A DNA stretch of 64,000 nt from Flavobacterium fluviatile. Its GTDB lineage: Bacteria; Bacteroidota; Bacteroidia; Flavobacteriales; Flavobacteriaceae. The stretch is from assembly GCF_010645065.1 (NCBI RefSeq), contig NZ_JAADZW010000009.1, forward strand, positions 105,624 to 169,623, given 5' to 3'. Positions 16,418-25,598 of the stretch are shown here, in pieces. How positions within the stretch are numbered: position 1 is the stretch's first letter; every line of letters starts with the position of its first letter. The notes under the pieces are model-generated. The model worked only from the letters and a program-made list of their open reading frames with translations, searched no databases and was not told the DNA's origin. Made by a program: the position numbers and the translations under genes.

Positions 16418-17646
16418 GATTAAAACTAACTTTATTTCTGGCAATCTCTTTCTTCATTTACGCAAATTGTTTTGCACAAATTGACCCCAGTTTACTAAAA
16501 AGGGTACCAAAAGATACTGTAAAAAACATCTTAAACATGGATGCTGTTTACAATAGACCGTCATTGAATATAAACAAAACGCCAATTTCTATTGGTGGGT
16601 ACGTTGAAATGAACTGGCAAAAACTTACCACAGACGGAGTATCAGAAGGTCATCAATTTCAAGCCAGAAGATTATCTATTTTCATGTCATCAGCCATTAG
16701 TAAAAGAGTGAAGTTTTTAAGTGAAATTGAATTTGAAGATGGAGGAAAAGAAATTGCAATTGAATTTGCATCTGTAGACGTTGAATTTGATCCTTTGGTA
16801 AATTTAAGGGCTGGAATAATTTTGAATCCAATTGGTTCTTTCAATCAAAATCATGACGGCCCCAAATGGGAATTTACCGACCGGCCAATTTCATCAACTC
16901 AAATGTTACCAGATACATTTAGTAATGCCGGCGTGGGACTTTTTGGAAAAAAATATACAAAAAACTGGATGTTTGGATATGAAGCCTATTTATCCGGAAG
17001 TTTTGATAATTCTATAATTGAGAACACCGAAAATAAAACTTTCCTGCCGGCAGCAAAAAACAACCCTGAAAGATTTGAAGAAATAAATAGTGGTGAACCG
17101 TTATTTACAGGAAAAATAGCCCTTAGGAATAATAAAATAGGTGAACTGGGAATTTCATACATGAGTGGAATATATAACAAATTCCAGGATGATGGAATTG
17201 TTATTGATAAGAAGAGACGTGTAGCAGTTTTTGCCTTGGATTTTAACACTACTCTGCCAAAAATCAAAACCTTTATCACTACAGAATTTGCCTGGATTTA
17301 TGTTGATGTTCCCGAAACTTATTCTCAACAATTCGGAAATAAACAAAAGGGGGGCTTTATAGATATTGTACAGCCCATCTTGACAAAAACAATTCTGGGA
17401 TGGGAAAAAACAACTATAAACATCGCCTGCAGATTAGAATATGTGGATTGGAATGTGGGAAAATTTAAAGAGACAGGAGGCAATATTGGTGAAGATGTAT
17501 GGAGTATAATGCCTGCCATTAGTTTCAGACCAACTTCTCAAACCGTAATTCGTCTAAACTATCGCTATTTAAAACAAAGAGACATTTTTTCCAACGCTCC
17601 GTCAATTACTGATGGATTTAATATGGGGATTTCGACATACTTCTAA
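16414..17646 (+). CDS. outer-membrane porin-like beta-barrel (phosphate-selective porin type)
   Basis: A 410-residue protein with a clear signal peptide (residues 1-21, cleavage after CFA). The mature part shows alternating strands typical of a 16-strand barrel, with GGYVEMNWQ near the start, QARRLSIFMSSAISKRVKFLSEIEFEDGG, and a C-terminal aromatic residue (STYF). The pattern resembles porin O/P proteins of Bacteroidota. It overlaps the Rieske gene by 4 bp and closes the operon. Substrate unknown. Confidence 0.8.
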   Translation: MRLKLTLFLAISFFIYANCFAQIDPSLLKRVPKDTVKNILNMDAVYNRPSLNINKTPISIGGYVEMNWQKLTTDGVSEGHQFQARRLSIFMSSAISKRVKFLSEIEFEDGGKEIAIEFASVDVEFDPLVNLRAGIILNPIGSFNQNHDGPKWEFTDRPISSTQMLPDTFSNAGVGLFGKKYTKNWMFGYEAYLSGSFDNSIIENTENKTFLPAAKNNPERFEEINSGEPLFTGKIALRNNKIGELGISYMSGIYNKFQDDGIVIDKKRRVAVFALDFNTTLPKIKTFITTEFAWIYVDVPETYSQQFGNKQKGGFIDIVQPILTKTILGWEKTTINIACRLEYVDWNVGKFKETGGNIGEDVWSIMPAISFRPTSQTVIRLNYRYLKQRDIFSNAPSITDGFNMGISTYF

Positions 17647-17749
17647 AAATAAAATGCTCTTCTCTTACTTAACTGTTCCCTGCAGGTCATTTTTATCGTG
17701 GCACAAAAATTGCAGTAATCTTATATAATAAACATAAAAACATCTTTAT

Positions 17750-17833
17750 ATGAATAATAGGCTAAATTGTTGGAAATGTGTGTTGGTAATTACTGGTGTG
17801 ATGGGCTTTGTTTCATTTTTTTCACAGTATTAA
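17750..17833 (+). CDS. 27-residue hydrophobic micropeptide, paralogue of 11488-11568
   Basis: ATG to TAA, 27 residues, with the shared pattern RLNCW...L..TG.MGF...FS. A strong hairpin terminator lies about 50 bp downstream (17885-17915), and the ORF is over 100 bp past the porin stop, so it may be its own transcript. One hydrophobic segment, two Cys. Not recognised as a named family. The other parts of the gap 17647-18136 show no gene. Confidence 0.6.
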   Translation: MNNRLNCWKCVLVITGVMGFVSFFSQY

Positions 17834-17884
17834 AAAATTACAGCATCTATCAAAATTTGAAGGAAATTAGTATAATCAAAATTT

Positions 17885-17915
17885 AAAGCCATTTCGTGCG
17901 AAATGGCTTTTTTAT
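17885..17915 (+). terminator. terminator after the second micro-ORF
   Basis: Stem AAGCCATTTCG with its complement around a 2-nt loop, followed by TTTTTTATTT. Confidence 0.85.
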
Positions 17916-18136
17916 TTCTTATAATTAAAATTCAGGTTATCAAATTTAAAAAGCCATTTTCGTAGTTTTATATTGATTAATTTCAAGGTGAAGTATTTTT
18001 TAAAAAACTTGTAAAATAAAAATCTAAAGAAAAATTGAACTAAAAGTTTGAAGAAAGCAATACCAATTATACTACAATGTAAGAATTCATAAGTAAAATT
18101 GTACTTGCTAATTGTTAGACATAATTATCAGAAACT

Positions 18137-18706
18137 ATGGCGGCTATTAAAAATATTTCAGCAAAAGGAGGAGGTAATATTACAATTGCTTTCCTCCTAT
18201 CTATCCTTATTCCTGCAATTGGCTATTATTATTTAGGGACTCTATACGCATTATTCGCTGTCGGGTACTTGGGCGGCTTTATTTTTTGGCTTTATATTCC
18301 GTCTAGGACAAAATGGCCATTACTTAGAGCTCCTTTCTGGTCGACAATGTTTGCATTTCTATTCCTGCATAAAGTAGAGGAAAATAGGATGAATTTTTTT
18401 AAAGTTGTCTCTGAGAAAATCACGGGAGGGACAGTTCCTGAAATTTCGCTTGGACTTGTTGCAGGAATGTTAGTTTTACCAATAGGCATTTGGCTCTCAA
18501 TTCCTCTTCTGATAAAGCGACGACATGAGCTAGGTTACTTCGCCATCTGGACTCTATTTATTTCAATGGGCTTTACAGAACTGGCACATTTTTATTTTCC
18601 TTTTTTGATAAATGGACCATATAAATATTTTCCCGGTATGGCAAGTGTAGTTGTCCTAGCACCTCTAGCTTGGTGGGGTATCTGGCGTCTAATAAAAAAG
18701 ACTTAA
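18137..18706 (+). CDS. HXXEE-domain-like membrane protein
   Basis: A 189-residue protein with about six hydrophobic segments. It contains HKVEEN near residue 78 and ELAHFYFP near residue 153, the conserved motifs of the HXXEE domain family (small bacterial membrane proteins, possibly with a metal- or substrate-binding site formed by His and Glu). Function unknown. It stands alone, convergent with the integrase gene and separated by a shared hairpin terminator. Confidence 0.7.
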   Translation: MAAIKNISAKGGGNITIAFLLSILIPAIGYYYLGTLYALFAVGYLGGFIFWLYIPSRTKWPLLRAPFWSTMFAFLFLHKVEENRMNFFKVVSEKITGGTVPEISLGLVAGMLVLPIGIWLSIPLLIKRRHELGYFAIWTLFISMGFTELAHFYFPFLINGPYKYFPGMASVVVLAPLAWWGIWRLIKKT

Positions 18707-18756
18707 AGAAAATTGAAGTTGTAAATATTAGGTTTTAATAACATTTATTAAAACTT

Positions 18757-18811
18757 AAAGCGAAGGCAAATTACAGAGAAAAATCTCATCATTTGATCTT
18801 CGCTTTTTTAT
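18757..18811. terminator. hairpin between the HXXEE gene and integrase 1
   Basis: AAAGCGAAG pairs with CTTCGCTTT around a loop of about 30 nt; T run on the plus strand, A run on the other side. Could serve both convergent genes. Confidence 0.6.
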
Positions 18812-18816
18812 TTAGT

Positions 18817-20133
18817 TCACTTCTGATTTATCAAACCCAATTTCTTTTTCATTTCATTTAAATCTTTCTCCATTCTTTCGATTGTTTGTAAAGTTAATTT
18901 ACCGGGATCGTCTTCCTTATCTGCCAGTCTCTGTTTTAATCCCTGCATCTCACGACCGATAGCAAGCTCTTCCGTTATTGCATACTGTTCAGTTTGACTT
19001 ACTGATTGATGACCAAGCATTTCCTTTACCACATGAATTGGAACATTATTATTCAATGTAATTGTGCTCCCAAAGGTTCTTCTTGCTTTATGCGTATTTA
19101 ATGCACTTGTAATACCGCACAAATCAGCTATTTCCTTAAGATATTCATTCATTTTCTGATTTGAACTCACAGGAAGCACTGAATTTCTTTCCACACAAAT
19201 ACGATGATCTTTGTACTTTTCGATAAGCTCAACAGCTTTTGGTAGTAGAGGAATGCTAATAGGACTTCCCGTTTTCTGCCTTCCAGTCAATATCCACTTT
19301 TCACCATCAACCCCCACTTTTAGGTCAGATTGTTTCAAATTAAAAACATCAATGTAAGCAAGACCTGTATAACATTGAAAAATAAAAACATCCCTGACAA
19401 CTGCTAGGCGGCCAGTTGAAAACTTATGCTTCTCAAGCAATGACAATTCGTGATTAGTTAAAGGTTTTTTAGGCACCTTAATCTTTTTAGATTTAAAACG
19501 TTTAAATGGATCTGCAGAAATAATTTCCTTGTCCACTGCCGAAAGAACAATTTTCTTAAAATTAGTAATGTATTTTAGAGCAGTATTATTACTGATATTC
19601 TTTACTGTCTTTAGATAAAACTCATAATCTTTTACAAATTCAAAATTCAGCTCGCTGAATTCCATATCCTCAACGCCGTATTTATAAAACATAAACTCTG
19701 TAACATGCTTTTTAGAAATCTCGTAACGCTCGTGGGTTCCAATAGCATACTCCTTTTTTTCGACTAAAGCCAGCATTTGATCATTATGTAGCTGAAATTC
19801 CTTTATAACTGTAGACTTTACATTAGTTTTGCCTAACGCAAAATTAATGAGTTTAATACTGCTTACCGTCTCCCGCTTTTCCGAAAGTTCATCCCTGTAT
19901 TTACTTATCTGAAGTTCCAGAGAGTTTAAAAACAAATTCAGAGCCTTGGCATCTTCTTTATTTCCTGTAGCCCTGGCAGTCTTTTGCTCCCACCTTTTTA
20001 TATCCCACTTTCTCTTTGTGGATGTTTCTTTGGGAACTCCATCTACAGTAATTCTTAGATAAATGTATTTTTCATTTGTACTTTTTGCGGAACTCTTCAA
20101 AAAGAAGGTAATTCCAAAACTGCTTTCTAACAT
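18817..20133 (-). CDS. tyrosine recombinase (conjugative-transposon/ICE type), integrase 1
   Basis: A 438-residue integrase with an N-terminal arm-type domain, a SAM-like core-binding domain (about 110-205) and a catalytic domain. H348-x-x-R351, H375 (LGHQ) and nucleophile Y384 are present. The first catalytic Arg position, normally TGLR, reads TGLAYIDV (Ala259). Loss of this Arg is known for the CTnDOT integrase group, so it may still be active. The gene lies 270 bp from a tRNA 3'-end fragment, as expected for an integration module. It may belong to a metal-resistance element to its left. Confidence 0.92.
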   Translation of the reverse strand: MLESSFGITFFLKSSAKSTNEKYIYLRITVDGVPKETSTKRKWDIKRWEQKTARATGNKEDAKALNLFLNSLELQISKYRDELSEKRETVSSIKLINFALGKTNVKSTVIKEFQLHNDQMLALVEKKEYAIGTHERYEISKKHVTEFMFYKYGVEDMEFSELNFEFVKDYEFYLKTVKNISNNTALKYITNFKKIVLSAVDKEIISADPFKRFKSKKIKVPKKPLTNHELSLLEKHKFSTGRLAVVRDVFIFQCYTGLAYIDVFNLKQSDLKVGVDGEKWILTGRQKTGSPISIPLLPKAVELIEKYKDHRICVERNSVLPVSSNQKMNEYLKEIADLCGITSALNTHKARRTFGSTITLNNNVPIHVVKEMLGHQSVSQTEQYAITEELAIGREMQGLKQRLADKEDDPGKLTLQTIERMEKDLNEMKKKLGLINQK

Positions 20134-20330
20134 AATTCAACAATTTAATAAGTTAATAAAGGTCGAATTATAATATCTTTAAATCAAGTCGTTAACGTGC
20201 TTTACCTACTGAATAACAAGGCTTTACATCATTTTTTGTGGCAGTTTTTTTTACCAAAATAAATTGCCATGAATGTGCCATAAAAATTAGTGAAAGAATG
20301 TGCGTTTTTGAATCTAATAAAGAGAATTAA

Positions 20331-20361
20331 AAAACCCGCATCTTTGTGAAGTGCGGGTTTT
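20331..20361 (-). terminator. terminator next to the tRNA fragment
   Basis: AAAACCCGCA and its complement around an 11-nt loop, with TTTTTT on the minus strand. It would end transcripts coming from the tRNA remnant or the HTH gene at 20461. Confidence 0.75.
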
Positions 20362-20404
20362 CAGTGATTTAATCAATTTAAAGCAAGCTAAAAATTAATT
20401 TTTG

Positions 20405-20429
20405 TGATCCCAGAAGGATTCGAACCTAG
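20405..20429 (-). tRNA. tRNA 3'-end fragment (candidate att site)
   Basis: On the minus strand the sequence AGGTTCGAATCCTTCTGGGA followed by TCA has the T-loop (TTCGAAT), part of the T stem and a 3' acceptor strand. The D and anticodon arms are absent and the 5' T-stem strand is mismatched, so this is not a working tRNA. Such fragments are left when elements integrate into tRNA 3' ends. No intact partner tRNA is in the window. The remaining parts of 20134-20460 hold the terminator and AT-rich DNA. Confidence 0.55.
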
Positions 20430-20460
20430 GCCCCTTGTATTCTTGCAGGAAATTATCCAT

Positions 20461-20802
20461 CTATTTATTATGATTATATTTCAATGCTTCTGATTCGATT
20501 TCCTGGATTGTTTTCTTTTTCCCTTTAGAGATCCATTCTAAAAGTTCTTCTTCAAAAAAGTACAGCTTTTTACCATATTTATAGCACGGAATTTTTCTTT
20601 GCCTTACAAGAGCGTAAATTGTAGGCTTTGCTTTCCCTATTAACCGGCTGGCCTCTTCAATGCCAATAGGAATACTTTTTTCTTTAGACTCAAATACCTG
20701 TACATTCTGAATCATAAGTTTAATCTCGGCAATTTCTTTCACTAAGTGTGCTACTGCTTTGGGCAGGTTTTCAAAAGAGATTTCATTTATATCCATAGCC
20801 AT
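20461..20802 (-). CDS. excisionase-like HTH protein
   Basis: A 113-residue protein: an N-terminal helix, then a MerR/excisionase-type winged HTH (IGIEEASRLIGKAKPTIYAL, then IPCYKYGKKLYFFEEELLEWI) at about residues 46-96. Such proteins often direct excision or control transcription in Bacteroidota mobile elements. It is at the left end of the integrase 2 module, on the same strand. Confidence 0.8.
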   Translation of the reverse strand: MAMDINEISFENLPKAVAHLVKEIAEIKLMIQNVQVFESKEKSIPIGIEEASRLIGKAKPTIYALVRQRKIPCYKYGKKLYFFEEELLEWISKGKKKTIQEIESEALKYNHNK

Positions 20803-20903
20803 CGTTTTTAATAATTATGGTGCAAATGAAAAAAGTGTTTCTGCTGTGTCCTTCTTCACAACAAAAACACTTGAAAAACACAGTGCTTTATGAGTATTGG
20901 CAA

Positions 20904-21653
20904 TTAAAAATCTGTAAAATCTTCTATTATCTTTATAAGCCCTTTCTGTTCATCATCTTTCAGATGCGTTTTAATACTTTTGACTTCAACATCTTTTAAA
21001 GCGTCAGCAAAAGTCAGTTTTAAAAACTGTGCGGCTCTGTCCTGTCTGCTGACTTTAAAACAATTCCAGATATTCCAGCCGAAATGATACAGATCGAGAT
21101 TGGACAGATCCTTTACTTTTACCGGTCTAATCTTCTCGAAATTTATTCCTTCAGCATATATGATTATATTCTTGCCTAATTGTTTCAGATCATCATCCGA
21201 CGCATAAAGCGCGAACTCCTGTTGCGAATAACGGATGGCAGCATCAATTCTGGCCTGTTTTTGATTTTTGACTGCATTTTGCCGTTCCTCCCTTATCTGT
21301 TCAATATCTCTGGCTGCATTTTTATTCTCAGATAATGCGGGTTTAATTAAAACATCCTGCCGCACCTCTTCTATTTTTTCAAGGTCTTCACCTGGAATCC
21401 GGCTTTCAGGCGATTCATTTTTTTTTGCCCTCAAAAAACGATTCAGTAATCTCTCAGCCAAATCGTTAAGAAATAAACTTAGAATTGCAAACATTAAAAT
21501 TCCAAATCCAGTGCTGATCCAGAAAAAAACACCGGCTGTATATTCATCAGCACCTTTTTCCAGCAGCACCAGTCTTCCGATTATGCCGACAAAGACGCAG
21601 ACTAAAAAAACAGACAGGTAAACTGTGATATATTCAAAGTATTTAATTTTCAT
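20904..21653 (-). CDS. membrane-anchored hypothetical protein in the integrase module
   Basis: A 249-residue protein with two N-terminal membrane helices (about residues 8-27 and 43-63), a charged linker with coiled-coil character (about 80-145) and a soluble C-terminal domain of about 100 residues (YSQQEFALYASDDDLKQLGK to the end). I do not recognise the family. It starts 5 bp after the stop of integrase 2 on the same strand, so it is probably translated from the same mRNA and is cargo or accessory to the element. Confidence 0.7.
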   Translation of the reverse strand: MKIKYFEYITVYLSVFLVCVFVGIIGRLVLLEKGADEYTAGVFFWISTGFGILMFAILSLFLNDLAERLLNRFLRAKKNESPESRIPGEDLEKIEEVRQDVLIKPALSENKNAARDIEQIREERQNAVKNQKQARIDAAIRYSQQEFALYASDDDLKQLGKNIIIYAEGINFEKIRPVKVKDLSNLDLYHFGWNIWNCFKVSRQDRAAQFLKLTFADALKDVEVKSIKTHLKDDEQKGLIKIIEDFTDF

Positions 21654-21658
21654 TGCGC

Positions 21659-22909
21659 TTATTTCTTTAAAAATTCCAATTGTATTGCCTGCGAAGCTCT
21701 GTTTTTCTTCTCATCTATTACTTTGGCGTAGATTTCAGTAGTTTTTACGTTGGTATGCCCTAGCATTTTGCTTACCGTATAGATGTCTGTCCCGCTCGAC
21801 AGCTGCAGTGTTGCAAATGTATGGCGGAAGCAGTGGAAAGTAATGTTTTTTCTAATGCCTGCCGATTCAACCCATTTTTTCAGAGGGCGTGAAATCCACG
21901 ACGGGTCCGGCAGATCCTCAAAAACAAACTGCCCGGGAAGCCTCGGTTCTCCGCAGAGATCTAAAGCTTGCTGGGAAATAGGCATGTATTCGACACCCTT
22001 TGTCTTTTTCTGCGTGAAATGCAGCTTAGCCCTGCCGTCTTCCAAACTGATCTCTTTCCAGCGGAGCTTCTGAATGTCGGAATGCCTCAGACCTGTGAGC
22101 GCTGAGAAAAGCGCCGCTCTTTTAAGGACGTCTTTTTCGCAGGGAGTTTCGGCCAATGCATTCAATTCTTCAATAGTCAGATATTCACGTCTTGAATCTT
22201 CCTCGGGAATACCCTTTATTTTTGAAGATAAATCAACGTTTAAATATCCATCAATAAAGGCCTGTTTCAAAGCTGCTTTAAATATGGAAAAATACGTTCC
22301 CGCAGTGTTGCGGGAAATGGTTCCTTTTTTGCCTCCCCCGCGCGGAGCTGATAATAAAAACAGTTTAAAATCTTCCGCCATTCTGCTGTCAATCTGGGAA
22401 AATATTAAGCTGCCTTTGGAATAGCTTTTTAAAAATTCTCTGCTCCGCTGCCAAGTGATCTGAATGGATTTTGAACTTTGGGCGTGCCTTTTAGCCGCCG
22501 TAGCAGCAATGTATTTAATAAAATCCTCTTTTGCTTTTTCTTTCTGTTCAGCTAATAGGCTCTCAGCATCACTGTACAGATCTGTATTATCGTATTCTTT
22601 CTGCCGGATATTACGCACTGCGTCAGCATAGAGCATTATCTCACGGTCGCTTTCGCTTCTGCAGATTATTATTCCGTTATCGCTGCGTCTGGGTTTATAC
22701 GATTTTATACCCTCTGCATCTGTGCGGGCAGCTCTTTTCTTGTCCCACTCCACTGTTGTTACGGATCTGTTTAAATATTCACGGATTCTCTGGGGCGCTT
22801 TCTTTCCGGAAACCTCTACAGGATAGCTTTCTATATAAACATACCATTCTTTTCGGTCTTCTGCTTTCCGCAGACGCACAGTCACCTTGGTCTTTGCTAA
22901 TTGCTTCAT
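21659..22909 (-). CDS. tyrosine recombinase, integrase 2
   Basis: A 416-residue integrase with all catalytic residues: R275 (LTGLRHSDI), H359-x-x-R362, H385 (LGHTN) and Y394. The N-terminal arm-binding region and a SAM-like domain (about 125-225) precede them. It overlaps the upstream HTH gene by 4 bp (ATGA), indicating co-translation, and is followed at once by the membrane protein gene. It belongs to a second mobile module next to dnaK. Confidence 0.93.
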   Translation of the reverse strand: MKQLAKTKVTVRLRKAEDRKEWYVYIESYPVEVSGKKAPQRIREYLNRSVTTVEWDKKRAARTDAEGIKSYKPRRSDNGIIICRSESDREIMLYADAVRNIRQKEYDNTDLYSDAESLLAEQKEKAKEDFIKYIAATAAKRHAQSSKSIQITWQRSREFLKSYSKGSLIFSQIDSRMAEDFKLFLLSAPRGGGKKGTISRNTAGTYFSIFKAALKQAFIDGYLNVDLSSKIKGIPEEDSRREYLTIEELNALAETPCEKDVLKRAALFSALTGLRHSDIQKLRWKEISLEDGRAKLHFTQKKTKGVEYMPISQQALDLCGEPRLPGQFVFEDLPDPSWISRPLKKWVESAGIRKNITFHCFRHTFATLQLSSGTDIYTVSKMLGHTNVKTTEIYAKVIDEKKNRASQAIQLEFLKK

Positions 22910-23463
22910 ATAAAATCATTTCCGTTATACAAGTTATCAATTTCTGCTTTTGGAGCATATACATGCTTTCCGATCTGTCTGGTTGGTATTGAATATTTCC
23001 TGATATGATTGTAGACTGAACCTTCTGATATTTGAAATCTCTGAGCTATTTCACCGATGGAATAGCAGTCTTCTTTTTCAAGGCTGTATAATTTTTTCTT
23101 CGGTGCACTTTCAGCCTGCGGCAGGCTGCGGGCAGGGCCATACATCTCTTCCATGACTCTACGGTCTATCCTTACAAGGCGGGTTCCCAGATTAACTGAC
23201 GGAATTTTCCTCTGGCCGACAAGCCTATAAAGGGTCCTTTTGGCAACACCAAAAAGCATACCAGCTTCCGGAACAGAAATAAATGCCCTGTCCTCAGGTA
23301 TTTTATCTGCCAGCGCTTTGAGCTCCGCTTCATTTTTAAGGCGCAGTATCTTGAGTTTGTATGCTTTTTTACTGCATAAATGTGAGCAGTAAACAGAAGC
23401 CACAGTTTTAGGCAGAAAATCATCCCCGCAGTTAAGACATTGCTTATTTATTCTTTTTATCAT
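22906..23463 (-). CDS. zinc-ribbon double-HTH protein (excisionase/regulator)
   Basis: From ATG 23463 (preceded by GAGGAG, an unusually good ribosome-binding site here) the protein has 185 residues. It starts with a C4 zinc ribbon (CLNCGDDF...YCSHLC), then an excisionase-type HTH (SVPEAGMLFGVAKRTLYRLV...) and a second HTH (SIGEIAQRFQISEGSVYNHI...). A frame extension upstream to 23616 looks non-coding. It overlaps integrase 2 by 4 bp, an int-xis style arrangement in which it likely controls integrase direction or expression. Confidence 0.85.
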   Translation of the reverse strand: MIKRINKQCLNCGDDFLPKTVASVYCSHLCSKKAYKLKILRLKNEAELKALADKIPEDRAFISVPEAGMLFGVAKRTLYRLVGQRKIPSVNLGTRLVRIDRRVMEEMYGPARSLPQAESAPKKKLYSLEKEDCYSIGEIAQRFQISEGSVYNHIRKYSIPTRQIGKHVYAPKAEIDNLYNGNDFI

Positions 23464-23527
23464 CTTTGTCTCCTCGTTAAGGTACCATAAGTAGACATAA
23501 GTGCCACTTTGTCTCCTTTTAAGTGCC

Positions 23528-23549
23528 GGTACAAATATGGTACAAATAT
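23528..23549. repeat. tandem 11-bp direct repeat upstream of the HTH-integrase operon
   Basis: GGTACAAATAT occurs twice in perfect tandem, 65 bp before the HTH start at 23463. It may be an operator or an arm-type integrase site. Confidence 0.5.
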
Positions 23550-23600
23550 ATGACAAAAAATGATTAAAAAACAGCAGAAACGAAAAAGAATAAAAAAGAA

Positions 23601-23633
23601 AAACCGCTGTAAACATTTCGTTTACAGCGGTTT
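23601..23633 (-). terminator. dnaK terminator
   Basis: Fourteen-bp stem (AAACCGCTGTAAAC and complement) with a 5-nt loop, then TTTTTCTTTTT on the minus strand. Confidence 0.9.
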
Positions 23634-23665
23634 AACACTTATTATTAACTGATGTTAATCAGTAA

Positions 23666-25549
23666 TTATTTGACCTCTTCGAATTCAACGTCTTCAACAT
23701 TGTCTCCAGAAGCCTGCTCTTGTTGTGGAGCAGCTTGTTGACCTTCACCACCCTGAGCGTACATTGCTTCTGTAGCTGTTTTCCAGGCTGCATTTACATT
23801 GTCTAATCCTTTTTGGATTGCGTCAAGATCCTGAGACTGGTGAGCCATTCTCAATTCAGTTAAAGCGTATTCGATAGCTGTTTTTTGATCGTCTGTCAAT
23901 TTATCTCCTAATTCTTTCAATTGAGATTCAGTCTGGAAGATAGTACTGTCAGCTTCGTTCAGTTTCTCAGCTCTTTCTTTTGCAATTCTGTCAGCATCAG
24001 CGTTAGCTTCAGCATCTTTTTTCATTTTTTCGATTTCTTCAGCTGTTAATCCAGAAGAAGCTTCGATACGGATATCGTGAGATTTTCCAGTTCCTTTGTC
24101 AGTAGCAGAAACTTTGATGATACCATTAGCATCAATATCAAAAGAAACCTCGATTTGAGGAACTCCTCTTGGTGCTGGCGGGATACCGTCTAAGTGGAAA
24201 CGACCAATAGTTTTGTTATCAGCAGCCATTGCTCTGGCACCTTGTAAAACGTGGATTTCAACAGATGGCTGAGAATCAGCAGCAGTAGAGAATACCTGAG
24301 ATTTTTTAGTTGGAATAGTAGTGTTAGCCTCGATAAGAACAGTCATTACACCACCCATAGTTTCGATACCTAAAGATAACGGAGTAACGTCAAGTAACAA
24401 TACATCTTTTACATCTCCAGACAATACACCTCCCTGGATAGCAGCTCCGATAGCCACAACCTCATCAGGATTAACTCCTTTAGAAGCTTTTTTACCAAAG
24501 AATTTCTCAACCTCATCAACGATTCTTGGGATACGTGTAGATCCACCTACTAAGATCACTTCGTCAATATCAGAAACTGATAAACCAGCATCTTTTAAAG
24601 CTTTAGCAACAGGCTCCATAGAACGTTTTACTAAAGAATCAGCTAATTGCTCAAATTTAGCACGTGTTAATTTTTTAACTAAGTGTTTTGGTCCGGAAGC
24701 AGTAGCAGTTACGTATGGTAAGTTGATTTCTGTTTCAGCAGAAGCAGATAATTCAATCTTAGCTTTTTCAGCAGCTTCTTTCAAACGCTGTAATGACATT
24801 GGGTCTAAACGTAAATCAATACCTTCTTCAGATTTGAATTCGTCAGCTAACCAGTCAATAATAACCTGGTCAAAATCATCACCTCCTAAGTGAGTATCAC
24901 CATTTGTAGACAATACTTCAAATACACCGTCTCCTAATTCAAGAACAGAGATATCAAAAGTACCTCCACCTAAATCGTAAACAGCAATTTTCTGGTCAGT
25001 TCCTTTTTTGTCTAATCCGTAAGCAAGTGCAGCAGCAGTTGGCTCGTTGATGATACGCATAACTTTAAGACCAGCGATTTCTCCCGCTTCTTTTGTAGCC
25101 TGACGCTGTGCATCGTTAAAGTAAGCAGGAACTGTAATAACTGCCTCAGTTACAGTCTGACCTAAATAGTCTTCAGCAGTTTTTTTCATTTTTTGAAGTG
25201 TCATTGCAGACAACTCCTGAGCAGTGTATAAACGACCGTCAATATCCACACGTGGCGTATTGTTGTCACCTTTTACAACACTGTAAGGAACTCTTTTTGC
25301 TTCTCCTTCAGTTTCAGCAAAAGTGTGTCCCATAAAACGTTTAATAGAAGCAATCGTTTTTGTAGGATTCGTTACTGCTTGTCTTTTTGCAGGATCTCCT
25401 ACTTTAATTTCTCCACCTTCAACAAAAGCGATAATAGAAGGAGTTGTTCTTTTTCCTTCTGCATTAGGGATAACAACTGCTTCGTTACCTTCCATTACAG
25501 AAACACAAGAGTTCGTCGTACCTAAGTCAATTCCGATTATTTTACCCAT
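23666..25549 (-). CDS. dnaK: molecular chaperone DnaK (Hsp70)
   Basis: A 627-residue Hsp70. The N-terminal ATPase signature [17 protein letters not shown], the phosphate-binding IYDLGGGT-type motif ([18 protein letters not shown]), and the linker region [16 protein letters not shown] are all intact. The substrate-binding domain and helical lid follow, ending in [12 protein letters not shown], close to the classic EEVD-like acidic tail of bacterial DnaK. It is transcribed alone here. Upstream there is a sigma-54-like element (25599-25613) and no visible CIRCE element. Confidence 0.98.
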   Translation of the reverse strand: MGKIIGIDLGTTNSCVSVMEGNEAVVIPNAEGKRTTPSIIAFVEGGEIKVGDPAKRQAVTNPTKTIASIKRFMGHTFAETEGEAKRVPYSVVKGDNNTPRVDIDGRLYTAQELSAMTLQKMKKTAEDYLGQTVTEAVITVPAYFNDAQRQATKEAGEIAGLKVMRIINEPTAAALAYGLDKKGTDQKIAVYDLGGGTFDISVLELGDGVFEVLSTNGDTHLGGDDFDQVIIDWLADEFKSEEGIDLRLDPMSLQRLKEAAEKAKIELSASAETEINLPYVTATASGPKHLVKKLTRAKFEQLADSLVKRSMEPVAKALKDAGLSVSDIDEVILVGGSTRIPRIVDEVEKFFGKKASKGVNPDEVVAIGAAIQGGVLSGDVKDVLLLDVTPLSLGIETMGGVMTVLIEANTTIPTKKSQVFSTAADSQPSVEIHVLQGARAMAADNKTIGRFHLDGIPPAPRGVPQIEVSFDIDANGIIKVSATDKGTGKSHDIRIEASSGLTAEEIEKMKKDAEANADADRIAKERAEKLNEADSTIFQTESQLKELGDKLTDDQKTAIEYALTELRMAHQSQDLDAIQKGLDNVNAAWKTATEAMYAQGGEGQQAAPQQEQASGDNVEDVEFEEVK

Positions 25550-25598
25550 TTTTTATATATTTAATTTTTGATTTAATTTCAAACTCATGTGGCATAAG

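Noticed and set aside
20405..20480. Intact tRNA gene
   Set aside because: Only the T arm and 3' acceptor strand can be found; no D arm, anticodon arm or matching 5' acceptor strand.
24321..24893. 190-residue plus-strand ORF inside dnaK
   Set aside because: Antisense shadow of a highly conserved coding frame.
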